DNA from: Hydrogenophaga flava NBRC 102514
GTDB lineage: Bacteria > Pseudomonadota > Gammaproteobacteria > Burkholderiales > Burkholderiaceae_C
Reading direction: 5' to 3'
Assembly: GCF_001571145.1 (NCBI RefSeq)
Contig: NZ_BCTF01000003.1
Location: 62,001 to 126,000 of the forward strand
DNA: 64,000 bases
Part shown: piece by piece, positions 1-9,832 of the stretch
Position numbering within the stretch: position 1 is the first letter of the stretch
Layout: each line of letters starts with the position of its first letter
Notes under the pieces: generated by a model
Databases searched by the model: none
Told to the model about the DNA's origin: nothing
The model's input: only the letters and a program-made list of their open reading frames with translations
Program-made: the position numbers and the translations under genes

Positions 1-1744
<1,744 letters not shown>

Positions 1745-1798
1745 GAAGCCCTCCATCACTGGTTGATGGGGCGTATCCTCCTTTTTTGCTCGGGTATC

Positions 1799-1820
1799 GT
1801 CCTTGAACTGGTTCAAGGAT
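1799..1820. promoter_or_regulatory. CRP/FNR-family operator upstream of norC
   Basis: Inverted repeat CCTTGAACTGGTTCAAGG at 1801-1818, extended by one more G/C base-pair step on the outside with a single mismatch at the end. It has the TTGA-N6-TCAA layout of FNR/DNR/NnrR boxes, although the fifth base is A rather than the usual T. Its centre (1809.5) is 65 nt from the norC ATG; a class II arrangement would put the -10 around GATACG at 1772-1777 (minus strand). The same 18-mer recurs at 20881-20898. A NO- or oxygen-responsive regulator is inferred, not shown. Confidence 0.8.
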
Positions 1821-1852
1821 GGGTGCAGAAGGCCCGTTCACAGTGAGGCCCC

Positions 1853-2185
1853 ATGGACACACAGACCGACACGAACGCACCGGACACCGATCTGCACACC
1901 GCTGTCATGGCCGCCCTGGCCACCGTGGACGACCCCGAGATGGGTGAGAACCTGGTGGACCTGGGCGTGGTCGGCGAGGTCCGCATCGACGGCGCCTCGG
2001 TCGCCGTCACGCTCATCCCCACCAGCGCCACCTGCCCCATGGCCGACGTGATGGTGGACGACGCCCTGAGCGCCGTGCAGCGCGCCTGCCCGCCCGGCAC
2101 CGCGGTGGATGTGCAGATGGACTGGGACACCGAGTGGTCGCCCGAGCGGCTGGCACCGGCGCTGCGGGCACGCTTCGGATGGTGA
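1853..2185 (+). CDS. MIP18/DUF59-family metal-sulfur cluster assembly protein
   Basis: 110-residue protein with the DUF59 (SufT/PaaD-N/MIP18) pattern: an early VDDPEMGENLVDLGVV segment (about residues 25-40) and the LIPTSATCPM segment whose cysteine is the family cysteine. Such proteins help mature Fe-S or other metal centres. Placed divergently from norCB and overlapping the next gene by the ATGGTGA junction, it probably serves a denitrification metalloenzyme; this is inferred from position only. The FNR-type box is too close (43 nt to the ATG) to drive it in the class II geometry. Confidence 0.8.
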   Translation: MDTQTDTNAPDTDLHTAVMAALATVDDPEMGENLVDLGVVGEVRIDGASVAVTLIPTSATCPMADVMVDDALSAVQRACPPGTAVDVQMDWDTEWSPERLAPALRARFGW

Positions 2186-3279
2186 ACCCGACCCCCAAGC
2201 CACCCCGCCCGGCGCGTCCGGTCGAACCGCCACCCCTGCCCCGCTGGGCCATCGGCGCGGCCGCTGTCATGGCCATCCTCAACCTGCTGGGCGCCGTCGG
2301 CGGCGGCCTGGTGCGACTGGGCAGCCTGCCCGCACAGGGCTTCGGCCCCACCGGCGCGCACGCCATCGGCGCCCACGGCGCGGTGATGATGGCCGGCTTC
2401 TTCGGCGCGCTCATCGCGCTCGAACGCGTGGTCGCGCTGCGGCGTGGCCTGTGGGTGCCGGTGCTGGCGGCCTTCGGCGGCTGGCTGGGCTGGGGCGCGG
2501 GCCAGTGGACCGCTGCGGGCGTGCTGTGGGTGGCCTCGGCCGCCGGGCTGGTGTGGCTCTACGCCTGGGCCGGATCGCACCGCGCGATGTCGCTGCCGCT
2601 GGCGGTGGAGGCCTCGGGTGCGCTGGCCCTGCTGGTGGCCAACGCCGCCTTCACCCTGGGCCAGGCCGACGCCGCCCGCATCGGCTGGAGTGCCTTCCTG
2701 GTGCTGACCATCTCGGGCGAACGGCGCGAACTCACGCGGCTGGTGAAGCTGCCCGACTGGGCCTCGAAAGCCTTCCTGCTGGTCTGGGCCGGCGCAGTGG
2801 CGGCCGTGCTGGTGGCGCTGTGGCGGCCGGATCTGGCCGTCGTGCTCTGGTGGGTCACCATGGCGCTGCTGGCCGCCTGGCTGCTGCGCTGGGACGTGGC
2901 CACGCGCCAGTGGCGCGCCAAAGGCTGGGCCGGCCACACCGCCATCTGCCTCGTCGTCGGCTACGTCTGGCTCGCGGCGGGGTCGCTGCTCGGGCTGCTG
3001 GGCCAGACCATCGCCTGGCACGCACTCTGGCTGGGTTTCGTCATGGCCATGGTCTTCGGCCACGCACCCATCATGCTGCCCGCCCTGGCCGGCTGGCGAC
3101 CCGAACCCGCACGCTGGGCGCTGCTGCCGCTGGGTGTGCTGGGGGTGAGCCTGGCGCTGCGGGTGGGGGCGTCGGTCACGGGCTGGGCGGATGGGCTGGC
3201 AGCAGCCGGGGTTGGCCACGCGCTGGCCTTTGTGATGTTCGGGGCGGTGATGGTGCGGGCGGTGCGGCGGGGGCGCTGA
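2179..3279 (+). CDS. Polytopic membrane protein of the denitrification locus (function unknown)
   Basis: 366 residues, Ala/Leu/Trp-rich, with about ten hydrophobic segments. Conserved-looking histidines stand out: GAHAIGAHGAVMMAGFFG near residue 57 and FGHAPIMLPALAGW near residue 290. The pattern (His at helix ends, GHAP motif) recalls NnrS-like heme proteins of denitrifiers, but I cannot assign it to NnrS with certainty and other uncharacterised HG-L-M-x-GFLG membrane families fit as well. The ATG at 2179 overlaps the stop of the DUF59 gene, so the two are translationally coupled. Confidence 0.7.
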   Translation: MVNPTPKPPRPARPVEPPPLPRWAIGAAAVMAILNLLGAVGGGLVRLGSLPAQGFGPTGAHAIGAHGAVMMAGFFGALIALERVVALRRGLWVPVLAAFGGWLGWGAGQWTAAGVLWVASAAGLVWLYAWAGSHRAMSLPLAVEASGALALLVANAAFTLGQADAARIGWSAFLVLTISGERRELTRLVKLPDWASKAFLLVWAGAVAAVLVALWRPDLAVVLWWVTMALLAAWLLRWDVATRQWRAKGWAGHTAICLVVGYVWLAAGSLLGLLGQTIAWHALWLGFVMAMVFGHAPIMLPALAGWRPEPARWALLPLGVLGVSLALRVGASVTGWADGLAAAGVGHALAFVMFGAVMVRAVRRGR

Positions 3280-3376
3280 CGCCAAGAGCTGAGCCTGAAC
3301 AAAGGCATACTGCCAGCACACCAGAACGGTCTGCCAGCAAGAGTGGGCCGGCACCCAGGGAAGGGCTGTACCCGCC

Positions 3377-6181
3377 ATGACACCCGAAGCCAAAGCGCGC
3401 CAAACCATCGACGACAAACTTGCCGCTGCCGGCTGGGTGGTGCAAGACCTGAAAGCGCTCAACCTGGGCGCTGCCTTGGGTGTGGCTGTGCGCGAGTACC
3501 CCACCGACAGCGGCCCCGCCGACTACGCACTCTTCGTCAACCGCCTGCCGGTGGGCATCATCGAAGCCAAGCGCAACGACGCGGGCGCCAACCTCACCGC
3601 CACCGAAGCCCAGACCGAGCGCTACGCCAACGCCACGCTCAGGTGGCGCCAAGACAAGACCCCGCTGCCCTTCCTGTTTGAAGCCACGGGCGAGATCATC
3701 CGCTTCACCGACGGGCGCGACCCGGCCCCTCGCTCGCGCGAAGTTTTCCACTTCTTCCGCCCCGAGCAACTGGTCGAATGGCTGGCCCAGCCCAACAGCC
3801 TGCGCACCCGGCTGGCCAGCGCCATGCCGCCGCTGCCGCAGCAGAACCTGCGCGACTGCCAGACCAGCGCCGTCACCGGACTCGAAGCATCGCTGGCCGC
3901 CAACCGCCCGCGCGCGCTCATCCACATGGCCACCGGCGCCGGCAAGACCTTCACCGCCATCACCGCGGTGTACCGCCTGCTCAAGTTCGGGGGTGCCAAG
4001 CGCGTGCTGTTTCTGGTGGACACGCGCAACCTGGGCAAACAGGCGCACCAGGAGTTCATGGCCTACACGCCGCCCGACGACGGCCGCAAGTTCACCGAGC
4101 TGTACAACGTGCAGCGCCTGGCCAGCGCCACCATCGACCCGCATGCCCAGGTCTGCATCTGCACCATCCAGCGCATGTACTCGGTGCTCAGTGGCGTGCC
4201 CATCGACGAAGCCGCCGAAGACGTCTCGCTCAACGAGGTGATGCCCGCCGCCAAGGCGCCCAGGCCCGTGCGCTACAACGCCGCCGTGCCGGTGGAGGCG
4301 TTTGATTTCATCGTCATCGACGAATGCCACCGCAGCATCTACAACCTGTGGAAGCAGGTGCTCGATTACTTCGACGCCTTCCTCATCGGCCTCACCGCCA
4401 CGCCCGACAAACGCACCTTCGGCTTCTTCAGCGAAAACATCGTCGCCGAATACAGCTACGAACAGTCCGTGGCCGACGGTGTGAACGTCGGCTACGACGT
4501 GTGGGAGATCAACACCGAAGTCACCAAGAAAGGCGGCACGCTGCAAGCCCAGGTGTGGGTGGACCACCGCGACCGCGCCACCCGCAAAAAGCGCTGGGGT
4601 GAAACCGAAGAAGAAGTCACTTACACCGGCCAGCAGCTGGACCGCTCGGTCGTCAACTTAAGCCAGATCCGCCAGGTCATCCTCGCCATGAAGCGCGCGG
4701 TGGAAACGCAGATCTTTCCCGAGCGCAAGGAAACCCCCAAGACCCTCATCTTCGCCAAGACCGACAGCCACGCCGATGACATCGTCAACACCGTGCGCGA
4801 GGTCTACGGCCAGGGCAACGCGTTTTGCCGCAAGGTCACCTACAGCGAGAAAGACGCCGATGGCGTCTTGAGCAGCTTCCGCAACGACCACCACCCCCGC
4901 ATCGCCGTCACCGTGGACATGATCGCTACCGGCACCGACGTGAAACCGCTGGAGGTGCTGCTCTTCATGCGCGACGTGCGCAGCAAGGGCTACTACGAGC
5001 AGATGAAAGGCCGCGGCGTGCGCAGCCTCAGCGCCGACGGCCTGCAACGCGTCAGCAACAGCGCCCCCGGCGCCAAAGACCGCTTCGTGCTGATCGACGC
5101 CGTGGGCGTGGAAAAGTCGCTCAAGACCGAAAGCCGCCCGCTGGAGAAAAAGCCCACCGTGCCGCTGAAAGACCTGATGCTCCAGGTGCACATCGGCCAG
5201 CGCGACGACGACACCTGCCTCAGCCTGGCCAACCGTCTGGTGCGCCTGGGCACGCAGCTGGACGACAAGGCCCGCGCCCGCATTGAAAAGGCTGCGGGCG
5301 GCGTGCCGTTGAACGAGCTGGGCAAAGCCCTCATCAATGCGCTCGACCCCGACCAGATCGCCGAAGCCGCGCTCGCCACCGCGCGGGCCAGCGGCATCAC
5401 CCGCCATCTCGACAGCCTCACACCCGACGAGCTGGCCCAGGCACGCGCCGAACGCGTCAACGCCGCCTGCGCGCCGTTCGACGCGCCCGCGCTGCGCGAC
5501 GAAATCGACACCGCCCGCCGTGAACGCGAACAGGTGATCGACCACCTCAACCTCGACCGTGTCACCAGTTCCGGCTACAGCCCGCAACTGCAAGACCAGG
5601 CCGTCCAAGACGTGGCCGGTTTTGCCGCCTTCATCCAGGCCCACAAGCAAGACATCGAAGCGCTCGCCTTCTTCTATCAGCAGCCCTACCAGCGCCGCGC
5701 GCTCACGCTGGAAATGATCGAAGACCTGCACGAACGCCTGCAACGCCCGCCGCTCATGCTCACCACCGAGCGCCTCTGGGCCGCCTACGCCCGCGTGCGC
5801 GAGAGCCAGGTCAAGGGCGGCAACCGCCAGCGCCAGCTGACCGATCTGGTGTCCATGGTGCGCTTTGCCATCCAGCTCGAAGGCGCAGAGGGCGACGCCG
5901 CCGCTGCGGTAGAGTTGCGCCCGTTCCAGGACGAGGTGGACAAACGCTTTCAGGCCTGGATCTTCCGGCACAACGCCCAGCGCGGCACCGCCTTCACCCC
6001 CGAGCAGACCGACTGGCTGCGCCTCATCAAAGACCACATCGCCGCGAGCTGCTGCATCGCCCGCGATGACTTTGACGCCGGTGCGCTGGCCAACCATGGC
6101 GGGCTGCAGAAAGCCTGGGGTGTGTTTGGGGCTTCGTTGGATGGGTTGATGAGTGAAATGAACGAGGAATTGGTGGCGTGA
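3377..6181 (+). CDS. hsdR: Type I restriction enzyme R subunit (ATP-dependent translocase/endonuclease)
   Basis: 934-residue motor subunit that cuts DNA lacking the cognate methylation after translocation. An N-terminal PD-(D/E)XK nuclease is visible (GPADY with D49, then GIIEAK with E63 and K65), followed by a superfamily 2 helicase: Walker A MATGAGKTF (residues 185-193), DECH box (315-318) and the RGVRSL motif VI region. The long C-terminal part resembles the EcoEI-type HsdR C-terminal domain. It is the first gene of the island and shares the GTGA junction with hsdS. About 97 bases separate it from the membrane-protein gene and could hold its promoter, but I see no clear boxes. Confidence 0.95.
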   Translation: MTPEAKARQTIDDKLAAAGWVVQDLKALNLGAALGVAVREYPTDSGPADYALFVNRLPVGIIEAKRNDAGANLTATEAQTERYANATLRWRQDKTPLPFLFEATGEIIRFTDGRDPAPRSREVFHFFRPEQLVEWLAQPNSLRTRLASAMPPLPQQNLRDCQTSAVTGLEASLAANRPRALIHMATGAGKTFTAITAVYRLLKFGGAKRVLFLVDTRNLGKQAHQEFMAYTPPDDGRKFTELYNVQRLASATIDPHAQVCICTIQRMYSVLSGVPIDEAAEDVSLNEVMPAAKAPRPVRYNAAVPVEAFDFIVIDECHRSIYNLWKQVLDYFDAFLIGLTATPDKRTFGFFSENIVAEYSYEQSVADGVNVGYDVWEINTEVTKKGGTLQAQVWVDHRDRATRKKRWGETEEEVTYTGQQLDRSVVNLSQIRQVILAMKRAVETQIFPERKETPKTLIFAKTDSHADDIVNTVREVYGQGNAFCRKVTYSEKDADGVLSSFRNDHHPRIAVTVDMIATGTDVKPLEVLLFMRDVRSKGYYEQMKGRGVRSLSADGLQRVSNSAPGAKDRFVLIDAVGVEKSLKTESRPLEKKPTVPLKDLMLQVHIGQRDDDTCLSLANRLVRLGTQLDDKARARIEKAAGGVPLNELGKALINALDPDQIAEAALATARASGITRHLDSLTPDELAQARAERVNAACAPFDAPALRDEIDTARREREQVIDHLNLDRVTSSGYSPQLQDQAVQDVAGFAAFIQAHKQDIEALAFFYQQPYQRRALTLEMIEDLHERLQRPPLMLTTERLWAAYARVRESQVKGGNRQRQLTDLVSMVRFAIQLEGAEGDAAAAVELRPFQDEVDKRFQAWIFRHNAQRGTAFTPEQTDWLRLIKDHIAASCCIARDDFDAGALANHGGLQKAWGVFGASLDGLMSEMNEELVA

Positions 6182-7737
6182 GTGATGTTCCAGACGAAAT
6201 GCCTCATGGTTGGCACAGCGCTACCTTGCGTGAGATCGCAGAGGTCGTGGGCGGGGTGACCAAGGACGCCAAAAATTCCTTGGGTCAGGGCTTTCGTGAG
6301 GTCCCGTATTTGCGGGTCGCCAATGTTCAGCGGGGGCGACTCGACCTGACGGAAGTGAAGTTGATTTCGGCTTCTGAATCCGACATTCAGAAGTTAAAGC
6401 TACTGCCCGGCGACATCCTTTTGAACGAAGGCGGAGACCGGGACAAGCTCGGGCGGGGCTGGGTCTGGCAGGGTCAGCTTCCCCTGTGCATCCATCAGAA
6501 CCACGTCTTTCGCGCTCGGTTGCTGAGCCCAGACATTGATCCGCTGTACATCGCCCATTTCACCAATTCGATGGGGCAGGCGTACTTCGCCGAACAGGGT
6601 TCGCAGACCACCAATCTCGCGTCCATCAGCCTGACGAAGCTGGGTTCTTTGCCCATCTGGCTTCCACCGGGCAGGGAGCAGAAGCGCATCGTCAAAAAGC
6701 TCGACGAACTGTTCACCGAACTCGATGCCGGCGTGGCCGAACTCCAGGCCGCGCAGAAAAAGCTGGCGCAGTACCGCCAGTCGCTGCTGAAGGCCGCCGT
6801 AGAAGGCGCGCTCACCGCCGACTGGCGCGCCGCACACCCGCCGAAGGAAAGTGGCGAGGCGCTGCTCGCGCGCATCCTGCAAGAGCGCCGCGCCCGCTGG
6901 GAAGCCCGGCAACTCGACAAGTTCAAAGCCCAGGGCAAGACACCGCCCAAGGGTTGGCAGAGTAAATACCCGGAACCCGTTCCGCCTGATATCAAGGGTT
7001 TGCCGACCCTGCCGAACGGCTGGGTTTGGTCGAGTGTTGATCAGTTGTCCGATTCGGTTCGGAACGGTCTTTCGAGGACGCCGAATACCCAGGGACTCGG
7101 ATTTCCAATCTTCAAGATCAACGCTGTTCGACCTATGGCTGTGAACTTCAATGCGATCAAGCACATAGAAATTGATGAAGAAGAAGCAACAGACTATTGG
7201 GTAGATGCGGGCGATGTACTGGCGACTCGCTACAACGGAAGTGTTGATCTGTTGGGTGTTTTTGGGATGGTCAAACAAGTCCCAGTAAGGACCTTGCACC
7301 CCGACAAGCTCATTCGCATGAGACCCGTACTGGGCTTGAAGTTGGGCGCCTGGATGGAGGTTTGCGGCAATGTGGGCATGTCTCGTGCACATCTCGTGTC
7401 GCGCGTAAAGACCACTGCAGGTCAAACTGGTATCTCTGGGGTAGACCTGAAAAAGACCCCCGTTCCTCTGGCGCCCCTTGCAGAACAAGACGCGGTGATG
7501 GCGGAGTTGGAAGAGCGTCTGGTGGCCATCCGTGAGCTTGAGCATCCAACAGAGGTAGCCCTCAAACAAGCCGCCGCCCAACGCCAGAACATCCTGCGCG
7601 CCGCCTTCTCCGGCCAGCTGGTCCCGCAAGACCCGGCGGACGAACCGGCCAGCGCGCTGCTGGCACGCATCCGCACCGAACGGGCCGCGACCACCGCAGC
7701 ACCCAAAGCAGCACGGCGAACCCGGGTCAGCGCCTGA
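6178..7737 (+). CDS. hsdS: Type I restriction-modification specificity subunit
   Basis: 519 residues that determine the split recognition sequence. Layout: target-recognition domain 1 (about residues 8-165), coiled-coil spacer with KKLDELFTELDAGVAELQ and a TADWR segment (about 165-240), target-recognition domain 2 (about 270-435), and a second coiled coil ending LRAAFSGQLVPQDP. The TRDs are clearly less GC-rich than the spacers, as usual for shuffled specificity modules. The GTG start overlaps the hsdR stop, so the order is R then S, with M placed last and apart. Confidence 0.94.
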   Translation: MSDVPDEMPHGWHSATLREIAEVVGGVTKDAKNSLGQGFREVPYLRVANVQRGRLDLTEVKLISASESDIQKLKLLPGDILLNEGGDRDKLGRGWVWQGQLPLCIHQNHVFRARLLSPDIDPLYIAHFTNSMGQAYFAEQGSQTTNLASISLTKLGSLPIWLPPGREQKRIVKKLDELFTELDAGVAELQAAQKKLAQYRQSLLKAAVEGALTADWRAAHPPKESGEALLARILQERRARWEARQLDKFKAQGKTPPKGWQSKYPEPVPPDIKGLPTLPNGWVWSSVDQLSDSVRNGLSRTPNTQGLGFPIFKINAVRPMAVNFNAIKHIEIDEEEATDYWVDAGDVLATRYNGSVDLLGVFGMVKQVPVRTLHPDKLIRMRPVLGLKLGAWMEVCGNVGMSRAHLVSRVKTTAGQTGISGVDLKKTPVPLAPLAEQDAVMAELEERLVAIRELEHPTEVALKQAAAQRQNILRAAFSGQLVPQDPADEPASALLARIRTERAATTAAPKAARRTRVSA

Positions 7738-7740
7738 ATT

Positions 7741-7858
7741 CACTGTAAATGTTGTTTTCAGTACATGCTGAAAACATTGTTTCAAATGAATTCTTGCCTA
7801 ATTTCACTGAAATCAATACATTCAGCAGACGTTGAAATCATTGTTTCAAGTGAATCTC
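7741..7858. repeat. Two tandem, diverged 64-bp AT-rich units; likely operator/promoter of the AbiE-like pair
   Basis: Two copies in 64-bp register: 7741-7804 and 7805-7858. The best-conserved block is TGAAAACATTGTTTCA at 7769-7784 and its counterpart at 7833-7848, each followed by AA-TGAAT. The second block is an inverted repeat (TTGAAA, 6-nt spacer, TTTCAA); another inverted repeat, TTTTCAG-N6-CTGAAAA, lies at 7755-7774. The stretch is strikingly AT-rich among GC-rich genes and ends just before the ATG of the AbiEi-like gene. Autoregulatory binding sites for the winged-helix protein encoded next are the simplest reading (inference). Confidence 0.7.
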
Positions 7859-8950
7859 ATGAACGAATCCGAACTGGCGCGAGCCTGGCCCGAGCGGCTG
7901 CGCCAGGCGCTGCACGGCGTGCCCATCGTGCAGGGCCTGGCGGTGCAGGTGGAGCCTCCCCCGCACGCCGGCACGCGCCCCGATGGGCTGGCCGACTGCC
8001 TGATCGCGGGTGAGCCACACCGGCTGGTGATCGAGTGCCAGCTGGCGGCCCAGCCGCGGCAGGTGCGCGGCGCGGTGGCCCAGCTGGCGCGCGAGGTGGA
8101 GCGCTCGCCCGTGCCTTGCCAGGGGCTGCTGGTGGCGCCGTTTGTGTCGCCTGCGTCGCGGGCGATATTGGCCGAAGCGGGCATGGGCTGGCTCGATCTG
8201 GCGGGCAATGCGCGCATCAACTTCCCGCGCCTGCATGTGGAAATCAACAAGACCGAACGCGACCCTTGGGCCACCAAGCGGGTGCAGCGCTCGCTGTTCT
8301 ACCCAAAATCGGCCCGGCTGCTGAAGCTGCTGCTGGCGCACCCGGGCCGTTCGTGGCGCGTGGCCGAGCTGGCCGAAGCGGCGGGCGTGAGCGTGGGGCA
8401 GGTGAGCAATGTGCGCCAGGCCCTGACAGAGCGCGAGTGGGCCGTGGCCGACGCGGCCGAGGGCCTGCGCCTGGTGCAAGCCGGGGCCTTGCTCGACGCC
8501 TGGCGCGACGCGGGCGAAAAACCCCCAACGGTGCAGCTGCCGGGCTACACGCTGTTGACTGGTGCCGCGTTGCAGTCGGCGTTGTTGGCGGCGTTTGCGG
8601 ACGCGGAAAAAAGCGGTGCGCGCTTGCTGCTGGCCTCGCATTCGGTGGCGCGGCGGGTGGCGCCGTTCCTGCGCGTGGCGGGCGAGTTCTTCTATGCCGA
8701 TGCGGCAGGGCTGGCCATCTTGCAAAACCACTTGCAGCCGCAGCGCGCGCCCACGGGCGCGAACGTGACGGTCTACGCAGCGGCCGACGACGGTCTGTGG
8801 CAAGAACGCACGCCGCTCGGCACTGAGGGGCTGGTAGGCACGGGGCCGGTGCAGACCTACCTGGACCTGTTTGCCGGCGGCGAACGCAGCCGCGAGGCGG
8901 CCGAACACTGGCGCGCCGAGACGATCCACAAGCTTTGGGAGACCGCATGA
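7859..8950 (+). CDS. AbiEi-like protein (type IV antitoxin/transcriptional regulator family)
   Basis: 363 residues. The N-terminal 130 residues contain GLADCLIAG and LVIECQL, an arrangement like a degenerate PD-(D/E)XK nuclease-like fold. A winged helix-turn-helix follows at about 153-200 (SARLLKLLLAHPGRSWRVAE, then a VSVGQVSNVRQAL recognition helix), then a C-terminal domain ending with PVQTYLDLFAGGERSREAAE, typical of proteins annotated as AbiEi-family antitoxins. I used the ATG at 7859; a TTG at 7832 would start inside the repeat. Its stop overlaps the next ATG (ATGA), pairing it with the nucleotidyltransferase as expected for AbiEi/AbiEii. Antitoxin function is inferred. Confidence 0.72.
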   Translation: MNESELARAWPERLRQALHGVPIVQGLAVQVEPPPHAGTRPDGLADCLIAGEPHRLVIECQLAAQPRQVRGAVAQLAREVERSPVPCQGLLVAPFVSPASRAILAEAGMGWLDLAGNARINFPRLHVEINKTERDPWATKRVQRSLFYPKSARLLKLLLAHPGRSWRVAELAEAAGVSVGQVSNVRQALTEREWAVADAAEGLRLVQAGALLDAWRDAGEKPPTVQLPGYTLLTGAALQSALLAAFADAEKSGARLLLASHSVARRVAPFLRVAGEFFYADAAGLAILQNHLQPQRAPTGANVTVYAAADDGLWQERTPLGTEGLVGTGPVQTYLDLFAGGERSREAAEHWRAETIHKLWETA

Positions 8951-9795
8951 CCGAGCCCACTTCGGCCAATGAATACGACGACCGCGGCGCCCAGGCGGTG
9001 TACGCCGTGCTGCTGGAAATGGGGCAGGTGCTGGGCGCGTACCGCGACAAGTTCGTGGTGATCGGTGGCTCGGTGCCCTGGCTGCTGCTGCCACACGCCG
9101 ACCCGCGCCACATTGGCACGCTGGACGTGGACCTGAGCCTGGACGCCGCCGCGCTGCGGGACGACGAATACGTGGGGCTGGTGCAGGCGCTGGAAGCTGC
9201 GGGCTACGAGCGGGCGGCGCCCGACATGCGCCTGTTCCAGCTGCGCCGCACGGTGAACCTGGACGGCTTGGGGCCGGTGGCCGTGATCGTGGACCTGCTG
9301 ATGCCGCGCGAGGCGCAGATTGACCGGCACAAGCCGCCTCTGCTGGCGAACTTTGCGGTGCAAAAGGCCGATGGTGCGGGCGTGGCGATGACGTCACACG
9401 TGCTGCACCGGCTGGACGGCACCATGCCCGATGGCCGCCCCAACACGGTGGACCTGCGCGTGGCAAGCCTGCCGGCGTTTCTGGTGATGAAGGGCTACGC
9501 CGCCAACGGGCGCGACAAGCACAAGGACTGCTACGACATCTATTTCACCGTGCGCCAGGCGGCGGGCGGGCCGCTGGCCTTGGCCGAGGCCTGCCGCCCC
9601 TTGCTGGCCGACCCGGTGGCCCGGCAGGGCTACCAGCACATTGCGCAGAAATTCGCACGCGAAGACGGCTTTGGCCCGGTGACGGTGCGGCGCTTTCTGC
9701 AGGACTCGGCAGCGCTGGGCGACATGACCCCCGAACAGGTGCAGGTGGACGCCCACCGCCAGGTGCGCGCCTGGCTGGACGCGCTGGGCCTGTGA
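8947..9795 (+). CDS. AbiEii-like nucleotidyltransferase (putative toxin partner)
   Basis: 282 residues with a minimal nucleotidyltransferase core: VIGGSVPWLL (GGS at residues 40-42) followed by TLDVDLSL (D60, D62), and further on MKGYAANGRDKHKDCYDIY, matching the K-x-R-x-K-x-KD-x-x-D signature of the AbiEii/AbiGii group. Such enzymes act as type IV toxins that modify tRNA or other targets; the substrate here is unknown. It overlaps the AbiEi-like gene by 4 nt and is followed 37 nt later by hsdM, so it may belong to the restriction-modification transcript. Confidence 0.75.
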   Translation: MTEPTSANEYDDRGAQAVYAVLLEMGQVLGAYRDKFVVIGGSVPWLLLPHADPRHIGTLDVDLSLDAAALRDDEYVGLVQALEAAGYERAAPDMRLFQLRRTVNLDGLGPVAVIVDLLMPREAQIDRHKPPLLANFAVQKADGAGVAMTSHVLHRLDGTMPDGRPNTVDLRVASLPAFLVMKGYAANGRDKHKDCYDIYFTVRQAAGGPLALAEACRPLLADPVARQGYQHIAQKFAREDGFGPVTVRRFLQDSAALGDMTPEQVQVDAHRQVRAWLDALGL

Positions 9796-9832
9796 GCCGG
9801 GTGCACGACGACACAAGACAACACAAGGTTTC

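Noticed and set aside
1839..1844. FNR-box-driven promoter for the DUF59 gene
   Set aside because: The class II spacing would place the start about 2 nt before the ATG and the hexamer CACAGT is not a -10.
1813..3504. 563-codon minus-strand open frame
   Set aside because: Shadow of the DUF59 and membrane-protein genes; Pro/His/Arg-rich with no domain.
3176..4567. 463-codon minus-strand frame over hsdR
   Set aside because: Antisense to clear helicase and nuclease motifs of hsdR.
7832..7858. TTG start for the AbiEi-like protein
   Set aside because: It lies within the second repeat unit; the ATG at 7859 is a better start and the extra nine residues look like translated repeat.
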